Positions 27,164 to 36,350 of a stretch of 64,000 nucleotides of DNA are shown here, one piece after another. The stretch comes from Alishewanella agri BL06. GTDB taxonomy: Bacteria > Pseudomonadota > Gammaproteobacteria > Enterobacterales > Alteromonadaceae. The stretch covers positions 248,001 through 312,000 of the forward strand of contig NZ_AKKU01000001.1 in NCBI RefSeq assembly GCF_000272005.1, read 5' to 3'. Position 1 is the stretch's first letter, and every line of letters starts with the position of its first letter. The notes below the pieces were generated by a model. That model searched no databases and had not been told where the DNA came from. It worked only from the letters and a program-made list of their open reading frames with translations. A program made the position numbers and the translations under genes.

Positions 27164-27302
27164 AGGTACCATCCTGTTGTTTGCCTAAACTGAGTATGGC
27201 TGATTTAGCGCAAATTTCCTTGATCCCGAATAAGGCAGGATACGTAAAACACACCTAATATTAGTTGTATCCAGCAGCGCTCGCTGTGCCATGGAGTTAC
27301 CT

Positions 27303-28796
27303 ATGACCACCCCACAACTGCGTTTCCGGCAACAGGCTTTTCAGATTGTTGCCGCCGTTAACCTATTACTGTTTTTGTTGTCGCTGGTGTTTGCCATGGT
27401 GTATGGCAGTTGGCTAAGTGCCTTGGTAATCGGGTTACCGGCGTTGGTGGTGCCGTACTTTTTATATCAATTACTCGGCGATCAGTTGCTGGCGCGGCTT
27501 AGCTACGGCGTTAGCTTTATGCTGTTTGCTGCCTTGCATATTCATCAGTCCGTTGGCTTAACCGAAATACACTTTGGCATCTTTGTGCTGCTGGCGATTT
27601 TATTCGCGTTTCGCGATCAGTGGGTGATTATCGTCGCGGCTTTGGTTATCGCCGTGCATCACTTACTGTTTATGTGGTTACAGCAGCAGAATATGGGCGT
27701 GTATTTACTGCCCGAGCAATATAATAGGCTATCGATTGTTATGATTCATGCCGCCTATGTGGTGGTGGAGGCTGCGGTGCTGGTGGTGATGTGCCGGCAG
27801 GCACTGCGTGAGGCACAGGTAGGGCAGGCATTATTTGATGCGACCGATGCCCTGCTAAATAACGAGGGGCAAATCGTACTGAATCAGCGCGCGCAGGCGT
27901 TGGACTCTCGCGTTATCGCTGGTTTTAACAAGGTGCTGAATTCATTGCAGCAGACGCTACAAACGCTGAACCAGTCAGTCACTGAATTGGATCAACAGTC
28001 TGATCAACTGGAGTTGGATGGACAGCAGTTAGCCGCCGGTATGCAGCAAAAGCTGCGAGAGGTGGAGCGGATTGCCGCAGCAACCGAACAAATGTCGTAC
28101 AGCATTGCTGACTTACATCAAATTGCACAGCAAGTTGCTGCCGCCGCCGGCTCGGCGGAACAGGCCGCATTATCAGGTCAGCAGGCCGTCAGCGCGACCA
28201 TTGGCTCGGTACAACAGTTAGCCCGGCAACTGAGCCAAACCGGTGAAAAAGTTAACGAGATGGCGCTGGCCACGACCGATATCCGCAAAGTATTGGATGT
28301 AATTCAAGCCATCGCCGAACAAACCAACCTGCTGGCACTCAATGCCGCTATTGAAGCCGCCCGTGCCGGCGAGCAAGGGCGTGGTTTTGCGGTGGTGGCA
28401 GATGAAGTTCGCACCCTGGCATCCCGTACTCAGGCATCGACCGGTGAAATTAAGCAGATTATCGAGCGTTTAGTCAGTAACAGCCGGCAATCGGTTGAAG
28501 TGGTGCAGCAAAGCGTTGCTCAGTTAGAAGATACCAGCCAGCATGCCAGTCAAAGTAATCAGCTGCTGGGTAGCATTTTGACAGAGGCACGGCAAGTCGC
28601 CTCCTCGGCTGCGACTATGTCTTCGGCACTGCAACAACAAAATAGCGCCAGTAATGAGGTAGCTTTTAGTAGTCAGCAGCTAAAAACCATGGCGCAGCAA
28701 CAATCGCTGCAAAGTGAAGCTGTGGCCACCTCGGCTGGCCAGCTAGCGAAACTGGCCACACTGTTAAAACGGGAGACCCTGAAATTTATCGTCTAA
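27303..28796 (+). CDS. Chemoreceptor with a six-helix, histidine-rich membrane sensor
   Basis: Methyl-accepting protein whose N-terminal 180 residues are about six membrane helices with no periplasmic domain. Conserved-looking histidines lie in or beside them: [20 protein letters not shown] and MIHAAY. The C-terminal part (about 240-497) is a standard signalling hairpin with [32 protein letters not shown]. No clear HAMP domain is seen. The ATG at 27303 has GGAG six bases ahead, better than the ATG at 27291. The His pattern suggests a metal or haem ligand site (inference). Confidence 0.88.
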   Translation: MTTPQLRFRQQAFQIVAAVNLLLFLLSLVFAMVYGSWLSALVIGLPALVVPYFLYQLLGDQLLARLSYGVSFMLFAALHIHQSVGLTEIHFGIFVLLAILFAFRDQWVIIVAALVIAVHHLLFMWLQQQNMGVYLLPEQYNRLSIVMIHAAYVVVEAAVLVVMCRQALREAQVGQALFDATDALLNNEGQIVLNQRAQALDSRVIAGFNKVLNSLQQTLQTLNQSVTELDQQSDQLELDGQQLAAGMQQKLREVERIAAATEQMSYSIADLHQIAQQVAAAAGSAEQAALSGQQAVSATIGSVQQLARQLSQTGEKVNEMALATTDIRKVLDVIQAIAEQTNLLALNAAIEAARAGEQGRGFAVVADEVRTLASRTQASTGEIKQIIERLVSNSRQSVEVVQQSVAQLEDTSQHASQSNQLLGSILTEARQVASSAATMSSALQQQNSASNEVAFSSQQLKTMAQQQSLQSEAVATSAGQLAKLATLLKRETLKFIV

Positions 28797-28855
28797 GCGC
28801 GTTAGCGGGGCGCTTTTCTGAGCGACAAAAGCACGGTTTTGCTTGGGCATTATTT

Positions 28856-29338
28856 GTGAGTTGGCTGTTGTTAAGTAGTGTGGCACTTTTTCGCTTTGGT
28901 TTTAGCCATTACGGCGAGTTTGATCCGCAGCAGCAATGGTCAGCAGCCGCGCCGCAGGTAACGCTGGCAGCATTACAGATCCAGGATGCTACTGGCTGGC
29001 AGCTGGTGCATGTGCTGGATAGTCAGTGCGGTTGCTCGCGTCTGGCACAGCAACATGTTGCGACCTTAAGCCAGCAGTTGCAACTTAGTAGCAGTCAACA
29101 ACATTATCGCTCGGCCACCGAGCTGGCGGCAGCCGGCTTCCGGTTGCCGGCGATACCCGCTGTGCTGGTGTTTGAACACGGGATCTTACGCTACGCTGGT
29201 CCTTATGCCAGTGGGCCGCTGTGTAGCGCCAGTAACAGTTTTTTACCGGCATTACTGTCAGGGCAAAGCCGTTTGCCTGGCAGTTGGTTAAATGGCGAAG
29301 CTATGGCTTGCCGTTGTCTGGTCAGTCCCGCCAGTTAA
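28856..29338 (+). CDS. Membrane-anchored thioredoxin-like protein (DUF6436-like)
   Basis: A 160-residue protein with an N-terminal hydrophobic segment and a region resembling a small thioredoxin fold: VHVLDSQCGCSRLAQQHV with paired cysteines where CxxC would stand, then LPAIPAVLVFEHG (cis-Pro-like) and RYAGPYASG. I relate it to DUF6436 from memory. The start is unsure: GTG 28856 cuts into the hydrophobic segment, and the frame is open upstream (RFSERQKHGFAWALFVSW) into the end of the chemoreceptor gene but has no ATG. Function unknown. Confidence 0.6.
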   Translation: MSWLLLSSVALFRFGFSHYGEFDPQQQWSAAAPQVTLAALQIQDATGWQLVHVLDSQCGCSRLAQQHVATLSQQLQLSSSQQHYRSATELAAAGFRLPAIPAVLVFEHGILRYAGPYASGPLCSASNSFLPALLSGQSRLPGSWLNGEAMACRCLVSPAS

Positions 29339-29387
29339 TGATACTATGCGGCGGCTTTTTATTACTTCAGCGCGCGACGTCGTGCAG

Positions 29388-29469
29388 ATGGCTTTTCGTT
29401 TAAGCCATTAACTGCCCGGCAAGTGCCTGAATTTTCACAACCCCACAAGTGACCCTTGGTATGGGCCAC
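29388..29469 (+). promoter_or_regulatory. thrS leader with two tRNA-Thr anticodon-arm mimics
   Basis: Hairpin 1 (29388-29408): stem ATGGCTT/AAGCCAT, loop TTCGTTT, which puts CGU at anticodon positions 34-36 behind U33. Hairpin 2 (29449-29469): stem GTGACCC/GGGCCAC with one mismatch, loop TTGGTAT, which puts GGU at 34-36 with A37. Both are threonine anticodons. Hairpin 2 ends seven bases before the Shine-Dalgarno AAGGA (29477-29481). E. coli ThrRS represses thrS by binding such tRNA-like arms; the same autoregulation is inferred here. Confidence 0.72.
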
Positions 29470-29487
29470 CACTGTTAAGGACTTATC

Positions 29488-31404
29488 ATGCCAGTTATTA
29501 CTCTGCCAGATGGCAGCCAGCGCGCCTTTGAACAAGCTGTTTCCGTATTAGATGTCGCCAAAAATATCGGCCCGGGTTTAGCTAAAGCGACCATCGCCGG
29601 TAAGGTCAATGGTGAGCTGGTCGATGCTTGCGAGCTGATCACCCAGGACGCCAACCTAAGCATCGTCACCATCAAAGATCAGGAAGGCCTGGAAATTATG
29701 CGCCACTCCTGTGCTCACTTATTAGGTCATGCCATCAAGCAGCTGTGGCCCAATGTGAAGATGGCGATCGGCCCGGTAATTGAAAACGGCTTTTATTATG
29801 ATGTCGATCTGGAGCAGCCGATCAGCAGCGACGATTTAGCGGCGCTGGAAGCGCGGATGCTGGAACTGGCAAAAACCGAATACGATGTGGTAAAGCGCAA
29901 AGTCAGCTGGCAGGAGGCCTGGGATACCTTTAATGCCCGCGGCGAAAGCTACAAAATGGAAATTCTGGAGCAGAATATCCCGCGTGACAGCCAGCCGGCG
30001 CTGTATCACCACGAAGAATATACCGATATGTGTCGCGGCCCGCATGTGCCAAATATGCGCTTTTGCCAACACTTTAAAATTATGAAAGTAGCCGGCGCCT
30101 ACTGGCGTGGCGACTCGAAAAACAAAATGCTGCAGCGCATTTACGGTACCGCCTGGGCCGATAAGAAGCAGCTTGCCGCCTATTTAACCCAACTGGAAGA
30201 AGCAGAAAAGCGCGATCACCGTAAAATCGGTAAGGCTCTGGGGTTATTCCACTGGCAGGAAGAAGCGCCGGGCATGGTGTTCTGGCACAACGACGGCTGG
30301 ACCATCTTCCGTGAGCTGGAAACCTTCGTGCGTGAAAAGCTGGGGCAGTACGACTACGACGAAGTAAAAGGTCCCTTTATGATGGACCGGGTGCTGTGGG
30401 AGAAATCGGGGCACTGGGAAAAGTATGCCGAAAATATGTTTACTACCCAGTCTGAGCACCGTGAGTACGCCATCAAACCGATGAACTGCCCGGGCCATGT
30501 GCAGATCTTTAACCAGGGCTTAAAATCTTACCGTGATTTACCACTGCGGATGGCGGAGTTTGGTTGCTGTCACCGTAATGAGCCATCAGGTGGCTTACAT
30601 GGTCTGATGCGGGTGCGCGGCTTTACGCAGGACGATGCGCATATCTTCTGTACCGAAGAGCAGGTGCAGACTGAAGTGACCAAGTGTATCAAGATGGTAT
30701 TTGATACTTATAGCACCTTTGGCTTTAAAAACATTAAGGTCAAGCTGTCGACCCGGCCAGCCCAGCGTATCGGCTCAGATGAAATCTGGGATCGCGCTGA
30801 GCAGGGTCTGATCGATGCGTTAAAAGTCAATGAGATTGCCTACGACCTGCAGCCAGGCGAAGGCGCTTTCTATGGCCCGAAAATCGAATTTACACTGCAT
30901 GACTGTTTAAACCGTGCCTGGCAGTGCGGCACTATCCAGCTCGATTTTGCCTTACCTGGCCGTTTGGGTGCCAGCTATGTGGCGGAAAGTGGTGAACGGC
31001 AGGTGCCGGTCATGATCCACCGCGCGATTTTGGGTTCACTGGAGCGTTTTATCGGTATTCTGATTGAAGAATATGCCGGTTTCTTCCCAACCTGGTTAGC
31101 GCCAACCCAGGTGGTGGTGATGAATATTACCGATAATCAGTCCGAATATGTGCAACAATTAGTAAAAACTTTCAAATCTCAGGGCATAAGAGCAATAAGT
31201 GACTTGAGAAATGAGAAGATAGGCTTTAAAATCCGCGAGCACACGCTTAAGCGCGTCCCGTACCTGGTGGTAGTTGGTGACAAAGAAGTTGAAGCTGGCG
31301 ATATCGCAGTCAGAACCCGCAAAGCAGAGGATCTGGGCAAGATGTCGGTGGCTGCTTTTGTTGAAAAACTCACTGCAGAAATTAAAAACCGGACCGCGAG
31401 CTAA
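29488..31404 (+). CDS. thrS: Threonine--tRNA ligase
   Basis: Charges tRNA-Thr. 638 residues, near the usual 642. Domain order: N-terminal TGS-like domain (about 1-60), editing domain with HSCAHLLGH, class II catalytic core with NCPGHVQIF (zinc Cys), the motif 2 loop [19 protein letters not shown] and motif 3 ([10 protein letters not shown]), then the C-terminal anticodon-binding domain. It has a clear Shine-Dalgarno (AAGGA) and an apparent tRNA-mimicking operator just upstream. infC follows after 32 bases. Confidence 0.97.
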   Translation: MPVITLPDGSQRAFEQAVSVLDVAKNIGPGLAKATIAGKVNGELVDACELITQDANLSIVTIKDQEGLEIMRHSCAHLLGHAIKQLWPNVKMAIGPVIENGFYYDVDLEQPISSDDLAALEARMLELAKTEYDVVKRKVSWQEAWDTFNARGESYKMEILEQNIPRDSQPALYHHEEYTDMCRGPHVPNMRFCQHFKIMKVAGAYWRGDSKNKMLQRIYGTAWADKKQLAAYLTQLEEAEKRDHRKIGKALGLFHWQEEAPGMVFWHNDGWTIFRELETFVREKLGQYDYDEVKGPFMMDRVLWEKSGHWEKYAENMFTTQSEHREYAIKPMNCPGHVQIFNQGLKSYRDLPLRMAEFGCCHRNEPSGGLHGLMRVRGFTQDDAHIFCTEEQVQTEVTKCIKMVFDTYSTFGFKNIKVKLSTRPAQRIGSDEIWDRAEQGLIDALKVNEIAYDLQPGEGAFYGPKIEFTLHDCLNRAWQCGTIQLDFALPGRLGASYVAESGERQVPVMIHRAILGSLERFIGILIEEYAGFFPTWLAPTQVVVMNITDNQSEYVQQLVKTFKSQGIRAISDLRNEKIGFKIREHTLKRVPYLVVVGDKEVEAGDIAVRTRKAEDLGKMSVAAFVEKLTAEIKNRTAS

Positions 31405-31436
31405 GCAAACAGGAAACTTTTTCGGAGGAACATACT

Positions 31437-31979
31437 ATTAAAGTAGGAAAGAAAACATTACCTTCAAACCGTCCTAACCGGATTAATGAAGAAATTAACG
31501 TACCAGAGGTACGCTTAATTGGTGTAGAAGGTGAACAGCTGGGTGTAGTCAGTATTGCTGAAGCCAATCGTCTGGCAGAAGAAAGCGGCGCCGATTTAGT
31601 AGAAATTAGCCCGACAGCTGAACCGCCAGTATGTAAGTTGATGGACTACGGTAAGTTCCTGTTCGAAAAAGGTAAAGCTCTGAAAGAGCAAAAGAAGAAG
31701 CAAAAACAGATCCAGATTAAGGAAATTAAATTCCGGCCTGGAACTGATGAAGGCGATTACCAGGTAAAACTACGCAACCTGCGTCGCTTCATTGAAGAGG
31801 GTGACAAAGCTAAAGTAACGCTGCGCTATCGTGGTCGTGAAATGGCGCATCAGGAAATCGGTATTGAGATGTTGACTCGAATTAAAGAGGATCTGTCTGA
31901 TATCGCCATCTGCGAATCTTTCCCGAATCGGGTAGAGGGTCGTCAGATGATTATGATGCTGGCCCCAAATAAGAAGTAA
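31437..31979 (+). CDS. infC: Translation initiation factor IF-3, AUU start
   Basis: Binds the 30S subunit and checks start codons. The 180-residue protein is in frame from an ATT codon at 31437, placed eight bases after GGAGG (31424-31428); no ATG/GTG/TTG start gives a full-length N-terminus. The deduced start [19 protein letters not shown] matches IF-3 (RPNRINGEI in E. coli), followed by [13 protein letters not shown] and [20 protein letters not shown] lets IF-3 repress its own translation, as known in E. coli. A gene caller limited to standard starts would truncate it to about 113 residues. Confidence 0.96.
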   Translation: MKVGKKTLPSNRPNRINEEINVPEVRLIGVEGEQLGVVSIAEANRLAEESGADLVEISPTAEPPVCKLMDYGKFLFEKGKALKEQKKKQKQIQIKEIKFRPGTDEGDYQVKLRNLRRFIEEGDKAKVTLRYRGREMAHQEIGIEMLTRIKEDLSDIAICESFPNRVEGRQMIMMLAPNKK

Positions 31980-32002
31980 TAAGCGCCCACAAGTTTAATA
32001 AG

Positions 32003-32024
32003 CTGCGGCACGCCGCAGTTTTTT
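32003..32024 (+). terminator. Hairpin with T-tract between infC and rpmI
   Basis: CTGCGG (32003-32008) and CCGCAG (32013-32018) with loop CACG, followed by six T. It looks like a weak intrinsic terminator or attenuator inside the operon, 23 bases after infC and about 45 bases ahead of rpmI. Confidence 0.6.
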
Positions 32025-32070
32025 AACGCCTTATTATTCGTTGTAACTTAACAATGCGAGTTTAAAAACT

Positions 32071-32268
32071 ATGCCTAAGATGAAAACCAATAAAGGTGCC
32101 GCGAAGCGTTTCAAAAAGACTGCTTCTGGTAGCTTTAAACGTAAGCAATCACACCTTCGCCACATCCTGACGAAGAAGTCTTCTAAGCGTAAGCGTCAGT
32201 TAGGTCCAAAAACCTTAGTCGCTAAAGTCGATATCGCCGGCTTAGTCCGTTGCATGCCGTACGCATAA
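32071..32268 (+). CDS. rpmI: 50S ribosomal protein L35
   Basis: Small basic ribosomal protein of 65 residues, [20 protein letters not shown]..., with the usual [14 protein letters not shown] and final LVRCMPYA. It is the third gene of the thrS-infC-rpmI-rplT operon; rplT starts 17 bases after the stop. In E. coli its translation is repressed by L20; the structures needed are not obvious here beyond the hairpin upstream. Confidence 0.97.
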   Translation: MPKMKTNKGAAKRFKKTASGSFKRKQSHLRHILTKKSSKRKRQLGPKTLVAKVDIAGLVRCMPYA

Positions 32269-32285
32269 GTCATTAGGAGACAGAA

Positions 32286-32642
32286 ATGCCAAGAGTTAAA
32301 CGTGGTGTCACGGCGCACGCGCGCCATAAGAAGGTATTAAAGCAGGCTAAAGGTTACTACGGTGCCCGTAGCCGTGTTTACCGGGTTGCTTTCCAGGCCG
32401 TTATCAAAGCCGGCCAATATGCTTACCGTGACCGTCGTCAGCGTAAGCGTCAGTTCCGTCAACTGTGGATCGCGCGTATCAACGCTGCGTCACGGATGAA
32501 CGGTTTATCTTACAGCCGTTTAATTGCAGGTCTGAAAAAGGCTTCAATTGAAATCGACCGTAAGATCCTGGCCGATATCGCTGTATATGACAAAGCGGCT
32601 TTCACTGCTATCGTAGCTAAAGCAAAAGACGCTTTAGTTTAA
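32286..32642 (+). CDS. rplT: 50S ribosomal protein L20
   Basis: Early-assembly 23S rRNA-binding protein of 118 residues, [20 protein letters not shown], with [21 protein letters not shown]. It is preceded by TTAGGAGA and is last in the operon, which is closed by a strong terminator. In E. coli L20 also acts as the operon's translational repressor. Confidence 0.97.
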   Translation: MPRVKRGVTAHARHKKVLKQAKGYYGARSRVYRVAFQAVIKAGQYAYRDRRQRKRQFRQLWIARINAASRMNGLSYSRLIAGLKKASIEIDRKILADIAVYDKAAFTAIVAKAKDALV

Positions 32643-32654
32643 GATTAGTGTGAA

Positions 32655-32690
32655 GCATAAAAAAACCACCGCAAGGTGGTTTTTTTATGC
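32655..32690. terminator. Strong bidirectional terminator after rplT
   Basis: A perfect 16-bp stem: GCATAAAAAAACCACC (32655-32670), loop GCAA, GGTGGTTTTTTTATGC (32675-32690). A-run and T-run on either side make it work for rplT and for the convergent lipoprotein gene. Confidence 0.92.
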
Positions 32691-32705
32691 TTGTTTGTTT
32701 GTATT

Positions 32706-32730
32706 TGACCCCGAACAAGGTTCGGGATCA
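32706..32730. repeat. Small palindrome TGACCCCGAAC-AAG-GTTCGGGATCA
   Basis: Arms 32706-32716 and 32720-32730 pair at ten of eleven positions with a three-base loop. It sits between two convergent genes, next to the rplT terminator. It resembles short REP-like intergenic palindromes but is the only copy seen in the window. Confidence 0.45.
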
Positions 32731-32741
32731 GAAACCTAAGG

Positions 32742-33866
32742 TTAGTTAACGGCTGGGATTAATTCCATAATCACCTGGTTGTTATAAAACAACTGCAATT
32801 TATCAGCATTTACTTCGGCGCGGTCAGCTTGCTGCAGCTTCTCGGTAAACTGCTGTTCGATGTTGCTGGCATCGGCGCAAAACTTACGGGTACTGGCCAG
32901 TTGCTGCACGGCAAAGGTGTTGGCGCGCTGTTGATAGCTGGCATTAAAGTTATTACAGCCACTAAAGCCGTATAACTTATCTTTTTCAAAAATAAGCCGT
33001 ACATTCAGTGAGTGCGGGATATAGCGATCGGCAATTTTTTCCGCGCGCCAGACAATGCCTTGTAAGTCTTTCATCGCAAATTGGTCCGGGCAGGTGGCAT
33101 TGGGCCAGAACTGCTCGAACTTATCAATAAACAAGGTATCTGCACCATTCTGATCGGCGCCTTTACGGCCTACCAGGCTGGCAATTACCGCCTTGTTATT
33201 AAAACGACTATCTTGCTGGTACAGCCGCATCATCGGCAGATGGTTTTGTGTATTGGCGACAGGCAGACTCTCACCGGTTTTACATGTTACAAAGGTTGCC
33301 TGATTATTTTGCAGCCGGTACAAGCCTAACATTGGCTGACGGCTATCCAGTTTCTTAACAGCAGTTAAGCGATTCAGCTGATAGGCATCCGAGTTTAAGA
33401 TCGGACGGCCTGATAAATCGGTCATCACTAATTGCTGATTAGAGCGGAAATGGAAGGAGGGCAGTGTAACCTGCTGGTTAACTAAATGCAGAGTACGACG
33501 CTCTAATAACCATGAACCGCTGATAAGTTCAACTTGACCCCGTTCCAGGTATTCCTGACGGGCTTCAAAGCGGCCATCACGGTACAGATTAATGTGGTAG
33601 CTAATACCCGGGCAATCGGCACAGGGCAACACGCCTTCAAAGGTCATATCACTATCAATAAAGATATGCTCAAAATCGGTCGCCAGGGCCTCAGTTGTTT
33701 CACTATTAGCAACCTCATTCGCATCGACCACCTCTGCTGGCACCGGAATAGCCGGTTTTTCAACGGGCGCCGGTCTGGATAATTTCGCCGGTGGCTCCGA
33801 GCCAAAGTAAGGTAGCTGACTACAGGCTGTTAAACAGAGTGAACTAGCAAGCAACAGTTTCTTCAT
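32742..33866 (-). CDS. Lipoprotein with NlpE-like and META/HslJ-like domains
   Basis: 374-residue envelope lipoprotein: MKKLLLASSLCLTACS gives a lipobox (LTAC). After a Pro/Glu-rich linker comes an NlpE-like domain with the cysteine pair LPCADCPG and GRFEARQEYLERG. The C-terminal part (about 240-374) has the META signature GFSGCNNFNASYQQR followed by ASTRKFCA. NlpE in E. coli senses surface and lipoprotein stress; the META domain is of unknown function, linked to HslJ. ATG 33866 was preferred over an upstream in-frame start at 33920 because it gives a proper signal peptide. Confidence 0.8.
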   Translation of the reverse strand: MKKLLLASSLCLTACSQLPYFGSEPPAKLSRPAPVEKPAIPVPAEVVDANEVANSETTEALATDFEHIFIDSDMTFEGVLPCADCPGISYHINLYRDGRFEARQEYLERGQVELISGSWLLERRTLHLVNQQVTLPSFHFRSNQQLVMTDLSGRPILNSDAYQLNRLTAVKKLDSRQPMLGLYRLQNNQATFVTCKTGESLPVANTQNHLPMMRLYQQDSRFNNKAVIASLVGRKGADQNGADTLFIDKFEQFWPNATCPDQFAMKDLQGIVWRAEKIADRYIPHSLNVRLIFEKDKLYGFSGCNNFNASYQQRANTFAVQQLASTRKFCADASNIEQQFTEKLQQADRAEVNADKLQLFYNNQVIMELIPAVN

Positions 33867-33929
33867 AGCAGATCTCAGCAAAAAATTTGGCGCATTATAA
33901 CGCAGCCGACCATTCGGCACAGGGCTATT

Positions 33930-34808
33930 TTAGCGATAACCCAGTAAAGTCCCTTTCACCTGCGCGGCAGTGTCCCGCGGGTGTTCTTGCATAAAGCAGT
34001 GACCACCGGCAACCTGCGTTGCCCGTACTGCTGGATTCAGCTGTTGCCACTTTGCCACCGCTTTGACCACAAAAGGAAAAGTCTGTTCACCGTAAAATAC
34101 ACTAATCGGTGCTGCCGCTTTGCGTAGTGCCGGCCATAATCCTTTTGGGTAGGAGCTGAAGATCTCGGCTTCCCGCTCGGGCCGGCATTTTAGCTGCAGC
34201 TCGCCGGCATCCGATTTTAAGGCATGGTCGACATAGGCGCCCAGTGCTTCCGGATGCCAGCTTCGAAATAAACTGCGGCTTTGCAGATACTCGACGGCAC
34301 TATGCCGATCTGGCCAACGCTGCCGGCGGCGCAGTGCAGCTTTGGCTAATGGATTCTTTTTAAACAGCCGCACGCCTTCTAAGGTGCGGGCCAGGAGAAT
34401 CATTGATGGCGGAAACAGTACCGGATCGAGCAATACAAGCCCTTGAAACAGCCCCGGATATCCGGCATGCATTAACGCCGTTAACACACCGCCAAAGCTA
34501 TGGCCCATGCCATACACCGGGACATTACCGTACTGAGCGTGATGAGTTTTAAAAGCCTGGACGGCCAGCTCAGCGGCGACATTCCAGCCTAAAAAGGGGC
34601 CGCCATGATCGCTGTCGCCATGGCCCTGGGCATCAGATAAAAACAAATCGTAGTCGGCGGCTAACTCTGCCAGTAGTGGTTGATAACTGCGGGCACAAAA
34701 ACCGTTGCCGTGCAAAAAGTGGATAACCGGTTTACCGGACACTGGGGTTTGCCAGCCGCGCAGGGTAAAGCCATAGCGGGTATGGAAGGACCAGGGAATT
34801 AACTGCAT
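33930..34808 (-). CDS. Alpha/beta hydrolase
   Basis: Cytoplasmic hydrolase of 292 residues. Nucleophile Ser lies in GHSFGG, the oxyanion segment is HGNGFCARSY, and the C-terminal His is in GGHCFMQEHP. It has a long cap region with RRRQRWPDRHSAVEYL. The substrate is unknown; similar proteins are annotated only as alpha/beta hydrolases. It starts 26 bases after upp on the same strand, so it is probably cotranscribed with it. Confidence 0.82.
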   Translation of the reverse strand: MQLIPWSFHTRYGFTLRGWQTPVSGKPVIHFLHGNGFCARSYQPLLAELAADYDLFLSDAQGHGDSDHGGPFLGWNVAAELAVQAFKTHHAQYGNVPVYGMGHSFGGVLTALMHAGYPGLFQGLVLLDPVLFPPSMILLARTLEGVRLFKKNPLAKAALRRRQRWPDRHSAVEYLQSRSLFRSWHPEALGAYVDHALKSDAGELQLKCRPEREAEIFSSYPKGLWPALRKAAAPISVFYGEQTFPFVVKAVAKWQQLNPAVRATQVAGGHCFMQEHPRDTAAQVKGTLLGYR

Positions 34809-34834
34809 GCTCAGCCTTTATTTGTAATCAGTCT

Positions 34835-35461
34835 TTATTTGGTGCCAAACAACTTATCACCGGCATCACCTAAGCCCGGCAGAATATAGCCATGCTCGTT
34901 CAAGCCCTGATCGATAGCGGCGGTATAGAGTTCAATATCGGGATGAGCGTTTTGCAAAGCAGCAATGCCCTCAGGCGCTGCGACTAATACCAGCGCTTTG
35001 ATTTGGCTACAACCCTGTTGTTTTAATAAGTCGATAGTCGCAATCATCGAGCCGCCGGTGGCCAGCATCGGATCAATAATAATCGCCAGCCGCTGGTCTA
35101 TTTCCGGTGCCAGTTTTTGAAAGTAGGGCACAGGTTGCAGTGTCGTTTCGTCGCGGTAAATGCCGACCACACTAATACGGGCACTGGGGATCAGATCCAG
35201 CACGCCGTCAAGCATCCCCAAGCCGGCACGTAAAATCGGCACTACGGTCACTTTTTTACCCTGAATTTGTTTGATCTGACAGGGGCCGCTCCAGGCTTCA
35301 ATCGTCACCGTTTCGGTTGGCAAATCTTTAGTGGCCTCATAAGTCAGCAGGCTACCCAGCTCTACGGCTAGTTGCCGGAATTGCCGGGTGTTGATGTCGG
35401 CAGCTCTGAGCAAACCAATTTTGTGTTGTACCAGCGGATGAGAAACTTCGACGACGCGCAT
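34835..35461 (-). CDS. upp: Uracil phosphoribosyltransferase
   Basis: Salvages uracil to UMP with PRPP. 208 residues, the family length, starting [20 protein letters not shown]. The PRPP loop is [10 protein letters not shown], and [12 protein letters not shown] and the C-terminal [16 protein letters not shown] (uracil site) are all present. It is divergent from the psrA-type regulator, with 211 bases between. It lacks a neighbouring uraA permease, which often follows upp. Confidence 0.96.
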   Translation of the reverse strand: MRVVEVSHPLVQHKIGLLRAADINTRQFRQLAVELGSLLTYEATKDLPTETVTIEAWSGPCQIKQIQGKKVTVVPILRAGLGMLDGVLDLIPSARISVVGIYRDETTLQPVPYFQKLAPEIDQRLAIIIDPMLATGGSMIATIDLLKQQGCSQIKALVLVAAPEGIAALQNAHPDIELYTAAIDQGLNEHGYILPGLGDAGDKLFGTK

Positions 35462-35566
35462 GGTTAGCTCCCTTATTGCATAAAGTCATGATGTAGGCGG
35501 CGATGATACGGCAGGCAGGCAGCCATGAGCAAGTTTTACCCTGCCAGTCAGTTGTACCGAATTTTA

Positions 35567-35613
35567 TTTGTCACTTGTCAGACCAGAAATGCGTTTGTGA
35601 CTTGACAGACCAG
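35567..35613 (+). repeat. Two 20-base direct repeats ahead of the TetR-family gene
   Basis: TTTGTCACTTGTCAGACCAG (35567-35586) and TTTGTGACTTGACAGACCAG (35594-35613) match at 18 of 20 positions, with start points 27 bases apart. The second contains the TTGACA -35 hexamer. The repeat may mark a duplicated promoter or two operator sites for a factor reading CTTGWCAGACCAG. Confidence 0.55.
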
Positions 35614-35656
35614 TTATTCAAACGTACATTTCAAACAGGTGTTTAAAAGTATGTTT
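35602..35656 (+). promoter_or_regulatory. Promoter and PsrA-type operator of psrA-fadE
   Basis: TTGACA (35602-35607), 17 bases, TACATT (35625-35630) forms a sigma-70 promoter. Over its -10 lies the dyad TTTCAAAC-AGGT-GTTTAAAA (35629-35648), extended outward to 35620-35656. It contains CAAAC-N4-GTTT, close to the G/CAAAC-N2-4-GTTTG/C site known for PsrA. Autorepression of psrA and control of fadE from one operator is inferred. Confidence 0.62.
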
Positions 35657-35672
35657 AACGGCGTAGTGAAGA

Positions 35673-36332
35673 ATGAGCAGTAAAGTGCAGACTCAACAAC
35701 GTATTCTGGATGCAGCCCAGAGCTTATTTGCGGAAAGTGGCTTTAATGACACCTCTTTACGGCAAATTACCACTAAAGCCGAAGTCAATTTGGCGTCGGT
35801 GAACTATCACTTTGGCTCGAAGAAAGAGCTGATCCAAGCAGTGTTACAGCGTTACCTGCAAGTACTGATGCCGCGACTGGATCAGGAGTTTGACCGCTTG
35901 CTGGCCAGTCAAAAACCGAATGATTTAACCCAGATCTTATCTGTCTTCGTGAAACCCTTGCTGGATCTAAACCAATTACAACGCCGCGGTACCCGTACCT
36001 TTTTACAATTATTGGGCCGCGGTTATACCGATGTACAGGGGCATTTACGTTGGTTTATCAATCATCATTATGGCCGCACGCTAGATAAGTTCGTGTTACT
36101 GGTGCAGCAAAGCTGCCCACATTTGCCGCAAAGCGAAGTGTTCTGGCGGCTGCATTTCTCGCTGGGTTCTATTGTGTTTACGATGGCTTCCAGTGATGCG
36201 CTGGCTGAGATTGCCCAGGCTGATTTTAATGAAGCGGTGGATATTGAAGGGGTGATCCGCCGTTTAATCCCTTATCTCGGTGCGGCTATTGCCGCGCCGG
36301 TTTATTCCCAAGACCTTAAAACCGTTGCCTGA
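35673..36332 (+). CDS. psrA: TetR-family regulator, PsrA-like
   Basis: DNA-binding repressor of 219 residues. The N-terminal helix-turn-helix reads QRILDAAQSLFAESGFNDTSLRQIT then LASVNYHFGSKKELIQAVLQRYL, very like Pseudomonas PsrA, which senses long-chain fatty acids and controls beta-oxidation genes. The C-terminal ligand domain (about 75-219) is helical. It lies 18 bases upstream of fadE on the same strand, and a PsrA-type dyad covers the promoter, so its role in fatty-acid degradation control is well supported by context. Confidence 0.8.
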   Translation: MSSKVQTQQRILDAAQSLFAESGFNDTSLRQITTKAEVNLASVNYHFGSKKELIQAVLQRYLQVLMPRLDQEFDRLLASQKPNDLTQILSVFVKPLLDLNQLQRRGTRTFLQLLGRGYTDVQGHLRWFINHHYGRTLDKFVLLVQQSCPHLPQSEVFWRLHFSLGSIVFTMASSDALAEIAQADFNEAVDIEGVIRRLIPYLGAAIAAPVYSQDLKTVA

Positions 36333-36350
36333 TGCTGGAAGGAAGCTGAT

